Below, one piece after another: positions 15,381 to 22,247 of a stretch of DNA of 22,268 bases (its first letter is position 1; each line of letters starts with the position of its first letter). Source of the stretch: JBHIDQ01 sp046760155 (lineage in GTDB: Bacteria; Chloroflexota; Dehalococcoidia; Dehalococcoidales; RBG-16-60-22). The notes below the pieces were generated by a model. It was not told the DNA's origin. It searched no databases and was given only the letters and a program-made list of their open reading frames with translations. The DNA is taken from the NCBI GenBank assembly GCA_046760155.1, contig JBHIDQ010000011.1, positions 1-22,268 on the forward strand. Direction: 5' to 3'. Both the position numbers and the translations under genes were made by a program.

Positions 15381-16175
15381 ATGTTAATTGTTGCCGAAAG
15401 GATTAACTCGTCTCGCCAAGCAATCAATGAGGCGATTAAGGCAAAAGACGCCGATTTCATCCGCGCCGAGGCCAAGGCTCAGGCGGAAGCCGGTGCTGAC
15501 TATATTGATGTCAATGCGGGCAGTTTTGTCGGGCAAGAGACAGAGTATCTCTGCTGGCTGGCGGAAGCAGTTCAAGAGGCAACCGAGCTGCCCCTCTGTC
15601 TTGATAGTCCAGACCCGGCGGCGATCGCCGCCGCCCTGGAGGTAGTCAAAGGGCCGGTGATGCTCAATTCCATCACTCTGGAAAAGAAACGTCTGGCGGG
15701 GATGCTACCGCTGGTAAAGAAACACCGAACCAAAATTGTTGCCCTGTGCCAGAGCGAGGAGGGTGTGGCCAATACCGTAAACGATAAGGTCAGCATTGCT
15801 CAGCAAATAGTGAAAGTCTTGACCAAAGAGGGGGTGCGGCTTGATGACATTTATATTGACCCTCTCATCTATCCCATTGCCACCGATACCCAATCCGCCG
15901 TCGCCGCATTGGGCGCCATTAGTGAGATTGGGCAGCTATTTCCCGGGGTGCACACCATCTGCGGTCTGACCAACGTTTCTTTTGGGCTACCGGTAAGGAA
16001 GCTGATTAATCGTATCTTTCTGGTCGCCGCTATGGCCCACGGGCTTGATTCGGCCATTATTGACCCTACCGACCGTGAGTTGATGGCCAGCCTGGTGGCG
16101 GCGGAGGCAATTCTGGACCGGGATAAGTTTTGCGCCGGATATATTACTGCCTATCGGGAGGGGAAACTATCATAG
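15381..16175 (+). CDS. Methyltetrahydrofolate:corrinoid methyltransferase (AcsE/MtvA type)
   Basis: It moves a methyl group between tetrahydrofolate and a corrinoid protein, acting as methyltransferase II of demethylase systems. The 264-residue protein has the DHPS-like pterin-binding barrel. Residues match the Moorella AcsE pterin site at nearly identical numbers: D75 (LDSPD), N96 (NSIT), D160 (YIDPLIYP) and N198 (GLTNVSFGLPVR). Length equals that of AcsE. It has no carbon monoxide dehydrogenase or acetyl-CoA synthase neighbour in view, so a role with the local corrinoid protein (5747-6382) is more likely than AcsE proper. AAAGGAGG precedes the ATG. The stop directly abuts the start of the activator gene (TAG-ATG). 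Confidence 0.92.
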   Translation: MLIVAERINSSRQAINEAIKAKDADFIRAEAKAQAEAGADYIDVNAGSFVGQETEYLCWLAEAVQEATELPLCLDSPDPAAIAAALEVVKGPVMLNSITLEKKRLAGMLPLVKKHRTKIVALCQSEEGVANTVNDKVSIAQQIVKVLTKEGVRLDDIYIDPLIYPIATDTQSAVAALGAISEIGQLFPGVHTICGLTNVSFGLPVRKLINRIFLVAAMAHGLDSAIIDPTDRELMASLVAAEAILDRDKFCAGYITAYREGKLS

Positions 16176-17990
16176 ATGAAGATGAGGATTCGGGTACTCC
16201 CGTCAGGCAAAGATTTGTCTGTAAAGACAGGCGCCAATCTCCGGGAGACACTGATTGCGGCCGGGATGCCTCTCGATTCACCCTGTGGTGGACAGGGAAC
16301 CTGCCTCAAATGCAAAGTTCAGCTTTCCGGAATCAGTCAGAAATTCACCGAACTGGAACGGGAGAAACTTTCCCCTGGGGAATTAGATAGCGACTGGCAT
16401 CTTGCCTGTCAGGTCACTGTGGAGGCACCGGGTGAAGTTCACCTGCCTGAAGTGGAAGTATCTCGGGTCAAGGCAGGCTTTGGTCTGCTGGGGGAAGAAA
16501 TCCCACTCCAGTCGAATGTCCGCCGCAGACATTTTGAACTCAGTAAGCCGACGATAAGTGACCAGCGGGCGGACTGGAACCGTCTCGCTGAGTATCTGGA
16601 GACTTCAGAACCTGGTCCGGTAAGGGCCGAACTATCACTGCTGCAAGAGATTCCCCACCGACTCCGAGAATGGCATTTTGCCGGTGAAGCGGTTCTGGTT
16701 GGGGATGAAGTGGTGGCTCTGGAGCCACCTGATTCGGCAAAAGACGTGTTGGGGGTGGCTTTGGACATCGGGACAACTACCCTGGCGGTGGGGCTGGTTG
16801 ACTTGGACACTGGGAAAATAGTTGGTCTGGACGCGGCACTGAACCCCCAAATTACCTTCGGCGCTGACGTCATTTCGCGGATAATGTATGCCCACAATGG
16901 CCCAGAAAAAAGGGGAAAGCTGCAAAAAGAGTTAATCAAGGGACTGAACCAGCTCCTGCTTCGGCTGTGCCGGAGTGCCGGGAAAGAAAGGGAGCGCATC
17001 TTTGAAGCCACCGTGGTGGGTAATACCACCATGCTCCATTCATTGCTCGGGTTGGAGGCGCTTCATATCGCCCTGGCACCCTATGTGGGGGGACTGAATC
17101 GGGCGCTGTGTGTCCCGGCTGAGGAGTTGGGATTGCTGATTCACCCGCAGGGGAAGGTATATCTTTTGCCCTCTATTGCCAGCTTTGTTGGTGCCGATAC
17201 CGTTAGCGTGATACTGGCCACAAGGCTACACCAGACGAAAGTGCCTCGCTTAGCCATTGACATTGGCACCAACGGCGAGGTTATGCTAGCGACCAAGGAC
17301 GGCGTCCTCACCGCTTCTACTGCTGCTGGCCCCGCGTTTGAAGGTGGCCGCATCAAATTTGGCATGCGTGCCATAAAAGGTGCGATTAGTTCCTTCCAGG
17401 CAACTCCATCGATGGCTTACACCGTAATTGGTGGTGTCACCGCTCGGGGTATTTGTGGTTCAGGGCTAATTGACTTGGTGGCGGAGCTATTTCGGGTGGG
17501 TGTTCTTGACCAAAAGGGCCGAATCCTCCTGCCATCAGAGATAAACTCTGCTTTGGCAGAGCGGGTTAGAGTGCGAGGTGAGGAGAGGGAATTTGTCATT
17601 TTCAAAGACGAAGAAAGAGAAGTTACCCTTACCCAGCAGGATGTTCGGGAGCTTCAGCTGGCCAAGGGAGCGATTCGAGCCGGCATTGAGCTGCTCATGA
17701 AAGAGGCCAAGATTAACCCGGATGATATCCAAGAAGTCCTCTTGGCGGGAGTCTTTGGCAATTATATCAATCGTGAGAAAGCGGTCACCTTGGGGCTAAT
17801 TCCACCATTTCCTGTAGAGAGAGTGCACTTCATTGGCAATGGGGCGATGGATGGGGCATTAAGAGCCTTGATCAATCTGGAGGAAAGGCGCTGGGCGGAT
17901 GAGATTTCAACTCAGGTGCACCATATTGAGTTGTCAGGTCGGCCAGACTTTGAAGAAACTTTCCTCCGCTGCCTAACTTTAGGAAATTAA
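16176..17990 (+). CDS. Reductive activator of corrinoid enzymes ([2Fe-2S] ferredoxin + ASKHA ATPase)
   Basis: It reactivates a corrinoid protein whose cobalt has oxidised to Co(II), reducing it to Co(I) with energy from ATP. The 604-residue protein begins with a plant-type [2Fe-2S] ferredoxin domain: C37, C43, C46 and C78 in CGGQGTCLKC…ACQ. A linker region follows, then an actin-like ASKHA ATP-binding domain with DIGTTTLAVG (197-206) and a second AIDIGTNGEVML motif. A glycine-rich VTARGICGSGLID and LLAGVFGNYI typical of RACE/RamA-like DUF4445 proteins come near the end. Size is typical. It directly abuts the methyltransferase gene and is the last of this operon. Its 3' end overlaps the terminator of the convergent panB. 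Confidence 0.93.
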   Translation: MKMRIRVLPSGKDLSVKTGANLRETLIAAGMPLDSPCGGQGTCLKCKVQLSGISQKFTELEREKLSPGELDSDWHLACQVTVEAPGEVHLPEVEVSRVKAGFGLLGEEIPLQSNVRRRHFELSKPTISDQRADWNRLAEYLETSEPGPVRAELSLLQEIPHRLREWHFAGEAVLVGDEVVALEPPDSAKDVLGVALDIGTTTLAVGLVDLDTGKIVGLDAALNPQITFGADVISRIMYAHNGPEKRGKLQKELIKGLNQLLLRLCRSAGKERERIFEATVVGNTTMLHSLLGLEALHIALAPYVGGLNRALCVPAEELGLLIHPQGKVYLLPSIASFVGADTVSVILATRLHQTKVPRLAIDIGTNGEVMLATKDGVLTASTAAGPAFEGGRIKFGMRAIKGAISSFQATPSMAYTVIGGVTARGICGSGLIDLVAELFRVGVLDQKGRILLPSEINSALAERVRVRGEEREFVIFKDEEREVTLTQQDVRELQLAKGAIRAGIELLMKEAKINPDDIQEVLLAGVFGNYINREKAVTLGLIPPFPVERVHFIGNGAMDGALRALINLEERRWADEISTQVHHIELSGRPDFEETFLRCLTLGN

Positions 17991-18022
17991 AAGGGCAGCG
18001 CCGTAAATTTACCGTGCTGCCC
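17985..18022 (-). terminator. Rho-independent terminator of panB
   Basis: A long hairpin at 17993-18022 (GGGCAGC pairing with GCTGCCC, continued inward through GTAAA/TTTAC with one mismatch and a wobble) is followed on the minus strand by TTTTAATTT (17984-17992). It sits 30 bases beyond the panB stop. On the plus strand no T-run follows, though the hairpin may still slow transcripts of the activator gene. The U-tract overlaps the last codons of the activator. Confidence 0.75.
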
Positions 18023-18052
18023 TCAGACTGGCGTATTCCTAAAATTCGAGAC

Positions 18053-18910
18053 TTATTGGGGAATACCCTTCTTTAGTAAAGCCTCCAATTTTTCGTGTTC
18101 TCCCTCAATCATGCGGTAGCAGTGTTTCTCTTCGGGGAATTTCCCCGTCCTCACGTCCTCGGCATATTCAGTGAAAGCTTTGACAATGATTTCACTCAGA
18201 TTAGCGTATTTCTTGACAAACTTGGGGGTAAAAGCTTCGAAGTAGCCCAGCATATCACCGATAATCAGGACCTGGCCGTCAGTATACATTCCGCCGCCAA
18301 TCCCCAAGACCGGGATTTTAAGGGTTTCGGTGATGATTTTGCCCACTTCTGGGGGAACGGCTTCGACCAGGAGGGAAAAAGCGCCTGCTTTTTCGATAGC
18401 CAAAGCATCTTTAATCAGTTCCATGGCGGTATCCGCCGTTCGCCCTTGAGCTTTGAAGCCGCCCATCTGGCCGGAACTCTGAGGCGTCAGGCCGATGTGG
18501 CCCATCACTGACATTCCGGCGTCCACAATACCTTCAAGTTGCTTGATGACGCGGCGGCCGCCCTCCAGTTTGATGGCATCGACATCAGCCTCTTTGTAGA
18601 ATCGGCCGGCATTATAGATGGCGTTTTCTACTGACAGTTGATAAGAGAGAAAGGGCATATCCCCGATGATAAAGGTGTTGGGTGCCCCTCTCCTTACTAT
18701 CTGGGAGTGTTGAATCATTTGGTCCATGGTCATCGGCACCGTTCCGGGCAAACCGTGGACAACCATAGCGGCGCTGTCACCAACCAGAATCATGTCAATT
18801 TCAGCTTTTTCACAGAAGCTAGCCATGGGGAAATCATAGGCGGTAAGAAAGGTGATTTTCTCACCTTTCTTTTTCATTTCTCGAAAATCGAGCACGGTTT
18901 TTTTCGGCAT
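18053..18910 (-). CDS. panB: 3-methyl-2-oxobutanoate hydroxymethyltransferase
   Basis: PanB adds a hydroxymethyl group from 5,10-methylene-THF to 2-oxoisovalerate to give ketopantoate, the first step of pantothenate synthesis. The 285-residue protein carries the family motifs LTAYDFPMA near the N-terminus, VGDSAAMVVHGLPGTVPMTMDQM (metal-binding Asp in VGDS), IGDMPF, the base-containing LVEAVP, and GIGGGMYTDGQVLIIGDMLG. Length is normal. AAGGAG lies just before the ATG at 18910. No panC or panD neighbour is visible. It is on the same strand as, and about 80 bases downstream of, tRNA-Ala, so a shared transcript is possible. It draws on the same folate C1 pool as the methyl-transfer cluster. Confidence 0.95.
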   Translation of the reverse strand: MPKKTVLDFREMKKKGEKITFLTAYDFPMASFCEKAEIDMILVGDSAAMVVHGLPGTVPMTMDQMIQHSQIVRRGAPNTFIIGDMPFLSYQLSVENAIYNAGRFYKEADVDAIKLEGGRRVIKQLEGIVDAGMSVMGHIGLTPQSSGQMGGFKAQGRTADTAMELIKDALAIEKAGAFSLLVEAVPPEVGKIITETLKIPVLGIGGGMYTDGQVLIIGDMLGYFEAFTPKFVKKYANLSEIIVKAFTEYAEDVRTGKFPEEKHCYRMIEGEHEKLEALLKKGIPQ

Positions 18911-18936
18911 CTCTTGTCTCCTTCTTTATTATTTTG

Positions 18937-18969
18937 GCAAGGGGATTCTCAGGTCTTCTGGTCCCTTGC
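18937..18969 (-). other. Hairpin between tRNA-Ala and panB
   Basis: The arms GCAAGGG and CCCTTGC (18937-18943 and 18963-18969) form a 7-bp stem with a further CAG/CTG pairing inside. On the minus strand no U-tract follows, so it is not a standard terminator. It could be a 3' processing signal of the tRNA or a structured panB leader. Confidence 0.35.
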
Positions 18970-18989
18970 TTGGATACTCTCAGTTCTCT

Positions 18990-19065
18990 TGGTGGAGCTG
19001 AGGGGACTCGAACCCCTGACCCCCTCCGTGCAAAGGAGGTGCTCTCCCGACTGAGCTACAGCCCC
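18990..19065 (-). tRNA. tRNA-Ala (anticodon TGC)
   Basis: A full 76-base cloverleaf with encoded CCA is present. The 7-bp acceptor stem contains the G3-U70 wobble that marks alanine tRNAs. A D-arm (AGCTCAG…GAGAGC), an anticodon stem CCTCC/GGAGG with TGC in the loop, and a T-arm with GGTTCGAGTCC complete it. It is transcribed leftward toward panB. The 269 bases to its right (19066-19334) hold no gene that can be supported. Confidence 0.97.
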
Positions 19066-19334
19066 AAAACGAGACTAGATTACACGGTACACGAAACAGT
19101 AATATCCCAGAAAGTTCACAACTGGTTTACTCGAAAAGTTTATCACATCCCGTCTACGGGGAACAAGTCACCGCAGCATGAATCTTATCACTACACCTTA
19201 GGCGGCTTCGTAGGTTATCCTATTGCCTCTCGGGGAATCACTGACTACCTCTTAACCTAAATATAACCTTTTTGTAATGTCCCTATTATAGAGATTTAAC
19301 TGGTTTGTAACAATGTTAGTGTATATTTGAATAA

Positions 19335-19676
19335 ATGGACGTATTGACAATTCCTAAACGCTTTAGCGTTAATAGTCGTACCACGAGGTTCATGTTATAC
19401 ACGCTATTCGGGCTCATAGTTGCGGATGGATTAATGACCCAGTTTCTCGTAACAAATGGACATGCATCTGAAGTGAATCCTTTCATGCAAGCTTGGGTAA
19501 GCCGAGACTTGTTTCTGGCTATGAAGATATCAGGTGCATTTCTAGTTACATTGTTTTTATGGATTAAGTACAATGCGAGGCCTAAGCTCATATATAGAAT
19601 TACGGCGGTATTTTTGGCGTTTTACACAATCATCGTTTTCTGGAACTTGTTTGTATTTCTTACTACTCAACTGTGA
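19335..19676 (+). CDS. Small DUF5658-like membrane protein
   Basis: This 113-residue protein has three hydrophobic segments (about 19-39, 58-77 and 88-110). The pattern of an Asp in the first membrane helix (D31), then E46-x-N48-P49 before the second, resembles DUF5658 proteins, whose function is unknown. No Shine-Dalgarno sequence precedes the ATG; TATATT lies 14 bases upstream, so the message may be nearly leaderless. It begins the AT-richer accessory stretch right of tRNA-Ala and has no close operon partner. The 231 bases that follow hold a promoter for the next gene and a small hairpin (CTATCC/GGATAG near 19758-19778). Confidence 0.6.
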   Translation: MDVLTIPKRFSVNSRTTRFMLYTLFGLIVADGLMTQFLVTNGHASEVNPFMQAWVSRDLFLAMKISGAFLVTLFLWIKYNARPKLIYRITAVFLAFYTIIVFWNLFVFLTTQL

Positions 19677-19854
19677 GCCTTTTCTCTCGGCATCAAAAAC
19701 GAAGCTACACACCTAATCATTATGACCTATATTCTCTGATAAGAACCTTGGCTAGTATCCTATCCAGAAGAGGGATAGAGAGCCTACATCTTAAGAGACC
19801 AGGTAAGTGGGAGTCAATTCAGATATAATTTCCGTGAAATCTTAGTAAATATTA

Positions 19855-19883
19855 TTCCCAGTCATGCTTTTTAAGAGTATAAT
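19855..19883 (+). promoter_or_regulatory. Promoter of the GIY-YIG-like gene
   Basis: TTCCCA (19855-19860), 17 bases, then a perfect TATAAT (19878-19883). Transcription would start near 19890, leaving a leader of about 18 bases with an AGAAGGGG Shine-Dalgarno site before the ATG at 19908. Confidence 0.55.
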
Positions 19884-19907
19884 ACCCTGTTAGAAGGGGT
19901 AACTGTA

Positions 19908-20216
19908 ATGCCAATTGAAGGTAAGCTCTTTAGATTCAACTTTGATACTATCATCATTGCTCCTGATAGTAAGGGTGTTTATGCCCTTTATAACGATACT
20001 ATGGAGACAATTTATATCGGCAAGGCCTTAGGAGAAGATAGTATTAAAAGCCAGTTACAAGAGCATAAAATTGGTAAGAAGGGCATATTTAGTAAGCATG
20101 CTTCTTTCTTTAATTGGGAGATTTGTCGTAATCCCTCTAAACGAGAAGAAGAATTGCTTCAAGAACATCAACTTGTTTATGGTACTTTTCCTATTTGCAA
20201 TAAAATAATAGAATGA
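19908..20216 (+). CDS. Short GIY-YIG-like protein, catalytic Arg missing
   Basis: The 102-residue protein contains a GIY-YIG core: G23-V-Y25, then Y36-I-G38-K-A, followed by SIKSQLQEH, a Glu-rich helix NPSKREEELLQEHQ and GTFPICN (N98). The whole pattern matches a family of short single-domain GIY-YIG proteins whose usual second motif is SIRSRL. Here both arginines are replaced (K47, Q49). That Arg is catalytic in GIY-YIG nucleases, so this copy may not cleave DNA. A good promoter and Shine-Dalgarno site precede it, so it is probably expressed. The next gene is convergent, leaving 65 bases with nothing recognisable. Confidence 0.65.
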   Translation: MPIEGKLFRFNFDTIIIAPDSKGVYALYNDTMETIYIGKALGEDSIKSQLQEHKIGKKGIFSKHASFFNWEICRNPSKREEELLQEHQLVYGTFPICNKIIE

Positions 20217-20281
20217 TAATCCCCCATTCATCTAGATTTTCCCTTCGTATGTAACCACACTCTGCATGCCCATAATTGAAG

Positions 20282-20422
20282 CTATTCAAACTCACGCTTT
20301 GCCATCGCCACGAATATGGTAGATGCCACTCCTAAAGGGAACATTGCAATTATGGCAATACTAGAGCCAGCAAGTGCCCAACCCCTCTTCACTTTTCTTA
20401 GGATTTCCTGAGATATGTTCAC
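20282..20422 (-). CDS. 46-residue single-span membrane protein coupled to the thioesterase
   Basis: A GTG-started frame of 46 codons begins on the base directly after the thioesterase stop (TAA-GTG), a usual sign of translational coupling. The product is a short amphipathic, basic N-terminus (VNISQEILRKVKRGWA…), a hydrophobic segment of about 25 residues (roughly 16-40) and a short charged tail ending KREFE. It would make one membrane span, probably with the basic side inside. I know no family. The weak point is its size and the lack of a strong Shine-Dalgarno site of its own. Confidence 0.5.
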   Translation of the reverse strand: MNISQEILRKVKRGWALAGSSIAIIAMFPLGVASTIFVAMAKREFE

Positions 20423-20890
20423 TTACCTATTCTTCTCACGAAGTCTAATCTCTCGCCTTACTTGGGCTTCACGATTTCGTTGCATTTCCTCATCCGTTTC
20501 TATGATAAGTGGAGGCACTGCCACTGGTCTGCCGTTTTTTCCAAGCGCAACATAGGTAATATAAGCAGATGCGGTATGCCGAACCTCCCCGGTAATTAGG
20601 TTTTCCGCTTCTACATTAACACCTATTTCCATTGAAGTTCTTCCAACAAGGTTCAGACTGGCTTCAGCAGTAACCAATTCTCCTATATATACTGGATGAT
20701 GGAAATCCAAACGGTCAATTGAGGCCGTCACCACGTTTGTTCGTGCGTGTCGATATGCAACTACACCTCCGGCAGTATCAGCCAGTTTCATGATAACTCC
20801 ACCGTGCACGTTTCCTGCCACATTAACATCCTGTTGAGTCATAACCTGTGCTATAATGACACGGCTCTCTTGAACCCTTTTCCCTTTCAT
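20423..20890 (-). CDS. Acyl-CoA thioesterase, hotdog fold (YciA/BACH type)
   Basis: It hydrolyses acyl-CoA to free acid and CoA. The 155-residue protein has the hotdog-fold thioesterase motif NVHGGVIMKLADTAGGVVA (Asn, GG and the catalytic Asp). RLDFHHPVYIGELVTAEASL and a TSMEIGVNVEAEN strand follow, as in YciA and BACH enzymes, and the C-terminal tail is highly charged. The start at 20890 (MKGKRVQE) was chosen because CAAGGAG lies 8 bases upstream; a longer frame begins at 20977 but adds an unlikely N-terminus. The 46-residue membrane protein gene follows without a gap. A divergent promoter for the helix-turn-helix gene lies about 160 bases away. Confidence 0.88.
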   Translation of the reverse strand: MKGKRVQESRVIIAQVMTQQDVNVAGNVHGGVIMKLADTAGGVVAYRHARTNVVTASIDRLDFHHPVYIGELVTAEASLNLVGRTSMEIGVNVEAENLITGEVRHTASAYITYVALGKNGRPVAVPPLIIETDEEMQRNREAQVRREIRLREKNR

Positions 20891-21049
20891 TTTTATTACT
20901 CCTTGTTTGAAAATAAATTGGTTATTATTATCAATCATGTTAGCAAGAAACCATCTTACCCATTTTACAATATCCACATCTACTATGATGACATTCTCCT
21001 AACTTAGTCCCTTTTTCAAATATTCTTAACAACTTTCCATTTTCAAGTA

Positions 21050-21078
21050 TTGACATTATCACCGTACACGGCTCTAAT
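21050..21078 (+). promoter_or_regulatory. Strong sigma70-type promoter of the HTH/ferritin-like pair
   Basis: A perfect TTGACA (21050-21055) is followed after exactly 17 bases by TCTAAT (21073-21078, five of six). The spacer holds an inverted repeat, CCGT-AC-ACGG (21062-21071), which might be an operator. Transcription would start near 21085, a few bases before the ATG at 21096. Confidence 0.75.
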
Positions 21079-21095
21079 ATTCATAGAGGTAGGAC

Positions 21096-21258
21096 ATGTA
21101 TAGCGTTAAAGAAGCTGCTACAAAGGTAGGTTTATCGGAAAGACACCTGAGATTATTACCAAATTGGAGAGGTAAAAGGTAAGAAAATAGGTCAAGATTG
21201 GATAGTATTAGACCTAAACTACAATAGGAAAAGAAAACCAAAAGGAGGTCCTAAGTGA
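21096..21258 (+). pseudogene. Frameshifted excisionase/MerR-like helix-turn-helix gene
   Basis: The first frame reads MYSVKEAATKVGLSERHLRLL…, a clear HTH_17/MerR-type DNA-binding start, but stops at TAA 21180-21182 after 28 codons. In the +1 frame, open from 21151, the expected continuation appears: IGEVKGKKIGQDWIVLDL, then a basic tail ending GGPK. The two halves join near 21157-21163. The +1 frame ends in a TGA (21256-21258) that overlaps the GTG of the ferritin-like gene, so the intact gene would have been coupled to it. Either this is a recent frameshift, a sequencing error, or a +1 recoding event. A strong promoter still stands in front. Confidence 0.75.
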
Positions 21259-21701
21259 GCAAGATTCTCAGTTCGCTAAGATTGATGCAGAGAATGGAGA
21301 GATTTGCGACTCAGGTCTACCGAAACCAGACTCGAGCTTTTGGTGAGCATGACATTGCAGATAAGCTTCAGAGGGCATCTGATAATGAGAAAGAACATGC
21401 TGACACGCTAAGTAAACGCCTCCATGAGTTGAAAGGGGCTCCATCAAAAACAGGTATATTGTTTGATATAGCTGGGGCAATACTAGGTTTCAAAACAACA
21501 TTAATCAGCAAAGTATTTCTTCTAAAGACAGACATATGGATTGAAAAGAGAGCAGTTCGAGATTATAGTGACTTCTTACAGAAGGTGGACTTTGACGAGG
21601 AAACTAAAGCTTTACTGAGTAGGATCATTGAGGATGAAAAGAAACATATAGAAACATGGAATAGTTCTATTAAAGTATTGAAGAGTGATTTGAATAAATA
21701 A
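21255..21701 (+). CDS. Ferritin-like di-iron protein (Coq7/rubrerythrin superfamily)
   Basis: The 148-residue helical protein keeps the full set of di-iron ligands expected for this superfamily: E15, E45-x-x-H48 (NEKEH), E97 and E128-x-x-H131 (DEKKH). The middle segment (about 67-90) is hydrophobic, as in Coq7-type proteins, which sit on the membrane surface. It probably handles oxygen, peroxide or iron, but the substrate cannot be read from sequence. The start is GTG at 21255 with AAAGGAGG 5 bases upstream, overlapping the stop of the frameshifted helix-turn-helix gene. That neighbour was therefore probably its regulator. After it (21722-21730) a stray AAAGGAGGT stands without a usable start codon. 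Confidence 0.75.
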   Translation: MSKILSSLRLMQRMERFATQVYRNQTRAFGEHDIADKLQRASDNEKEHADTLSKRLHELKGAPSKTGILFDIAGAILGFKTTLISKVFLLKTDIWIEKRAVRDYSDFLQKVDFDEETKALLSRIIEDEKKHIETWNSSIKVLKSDLNK

Positions 21702-21780
21702 TCATGAGACGAAGCGAAATTAAAGGAGGTAGGAATTAATAAGGAATAACTAAAGACCACATTAGAAAGGAGGCTAAGTT

Positions 21781-22098
21781 ATGGTCTTTCAACAGAATAA
21801 CAGACCCGCCGAAGGCAAGCTTTCGTACAAACTAGCCGAGTTGCTAAGTATAGAAAACGACATTAGCAATATTATGAGACGGACAGAGAATCTTCGTGGC
21901 AAACCATTAACCAGTGTTCGTGACCTAATAAGGGATGCACTGCATAAGGCTTATGAAATCGCCCTGGATTTTGGGCCAAACGAGATGTCTGTTGAAGCAG
22001 GAATTGGAGTTCCACCAAGAGTTACTATTTCTTTCACTTGGCCACTGGCAAAACCTGCGGAAGCTGAAAGCGAATGGTATGACGAGCTATTAAGATAG
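21781..22098 (+). CDS. Unrecognised 105-residue protein
   Basis: I do not recognise a family. The ATG at 21781 follows a strong AAAGGAGG, so the gene is probably real. The protein is likely alpha then beta: residues about 13-65 are charged and helical (with RRTENLRGK and VRDLIRDALHKAYEIALDF). A short segment follows that reads like paired strands (MSVEAGIGVPPRVTISFTWPL, split by PP), then an acidic tail ending EWYDELLR. There is no signal peptide, membrane span or cysteine pattern. It stands 79 bases after the ferritin-like gene on the same strand and may share its transcript. Confidence 0.6.
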   Translation: MVFQQNNRPAEGKLSYKLAELLSIENDISNIMRRTENLRGKPLTSVRDLIRDALHKAYEIALDFGPNEMSVEAGIGVPPRVTISFTWPLAKPAEAESEWYDELLR

Positions 22099-22125
22099 CT
22101 GCGTATCTTGTTCAAAGAGCAAATA

Positions 22126-22162
22126 AGTGAAACCAGAACTAGGTGACAGGTTAAGTTTCACT
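22126..22162. repeat. 8-bp inverted repeat beside the tRNA fragment
   Basis: AGTGAAAC (22126-22133) and GTTTCACT (22155-22162) are perfect inverted copies 21 bases apart. They lie between the last gene and the broken tRNA end. No T-run follows on the plus strand, so a terminator is doubtful. Confidence 0.4.
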
Positions 22163-22187
22163 GAAAGTTGTGAATTTTGAAGCTAAT

Positions 22188-22233
22188 CCCCCTCCATGCC
22201 AAGGAGGTGCTCTCCCAGCTGAGCTACAGCCCC
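22188..22233 (-). pseudogene. 5' part of a tRNA-Ala (anticodon GGC) gene, truncated
   Basis: The 46 bases match the full tRNA-Ala at 18990-19065 through the 5' acceptor strand (GGGGCTG), D-arm and whole anticodon arm, with GGC as anticodon. Similarity stops right after the anticodon stem (…GGAGGGGG). What follows leftward has no T-arm, no 3' acceptor strand and no CCA. The copy differs from the intact tRNA at four positions, including the anticodon, so it is a fragment of a separate isoacceptor gene. A -10 box remains upstream. It may be the junction of an integrated or rearranged segment. Confidence 0.8.
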
Positions 22234-22247
22234 AATCTGCCCCAGTC

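Noticed and set aside
18095..18511. Long plus-strand frame antisense to panB
   Set aside because: It lies wholly opposite a gene with clear motifs and has no sign of its own translation start.
20891..20977. Longer start for the thioesterase
   Set aside because: The added residues resemble no thioesterase N-terminus, and CAAGGAG lies directly before the inner ATG at 20890.
22126..22233. Group I intron or other intron interrupting tRNA-Ala(GGC)
   Set aside because: The break lies after the anticodon stem, not in the anticodon loop where bacterial tRNA group I introns usually sit, and no 3' half follows leftward within the window.
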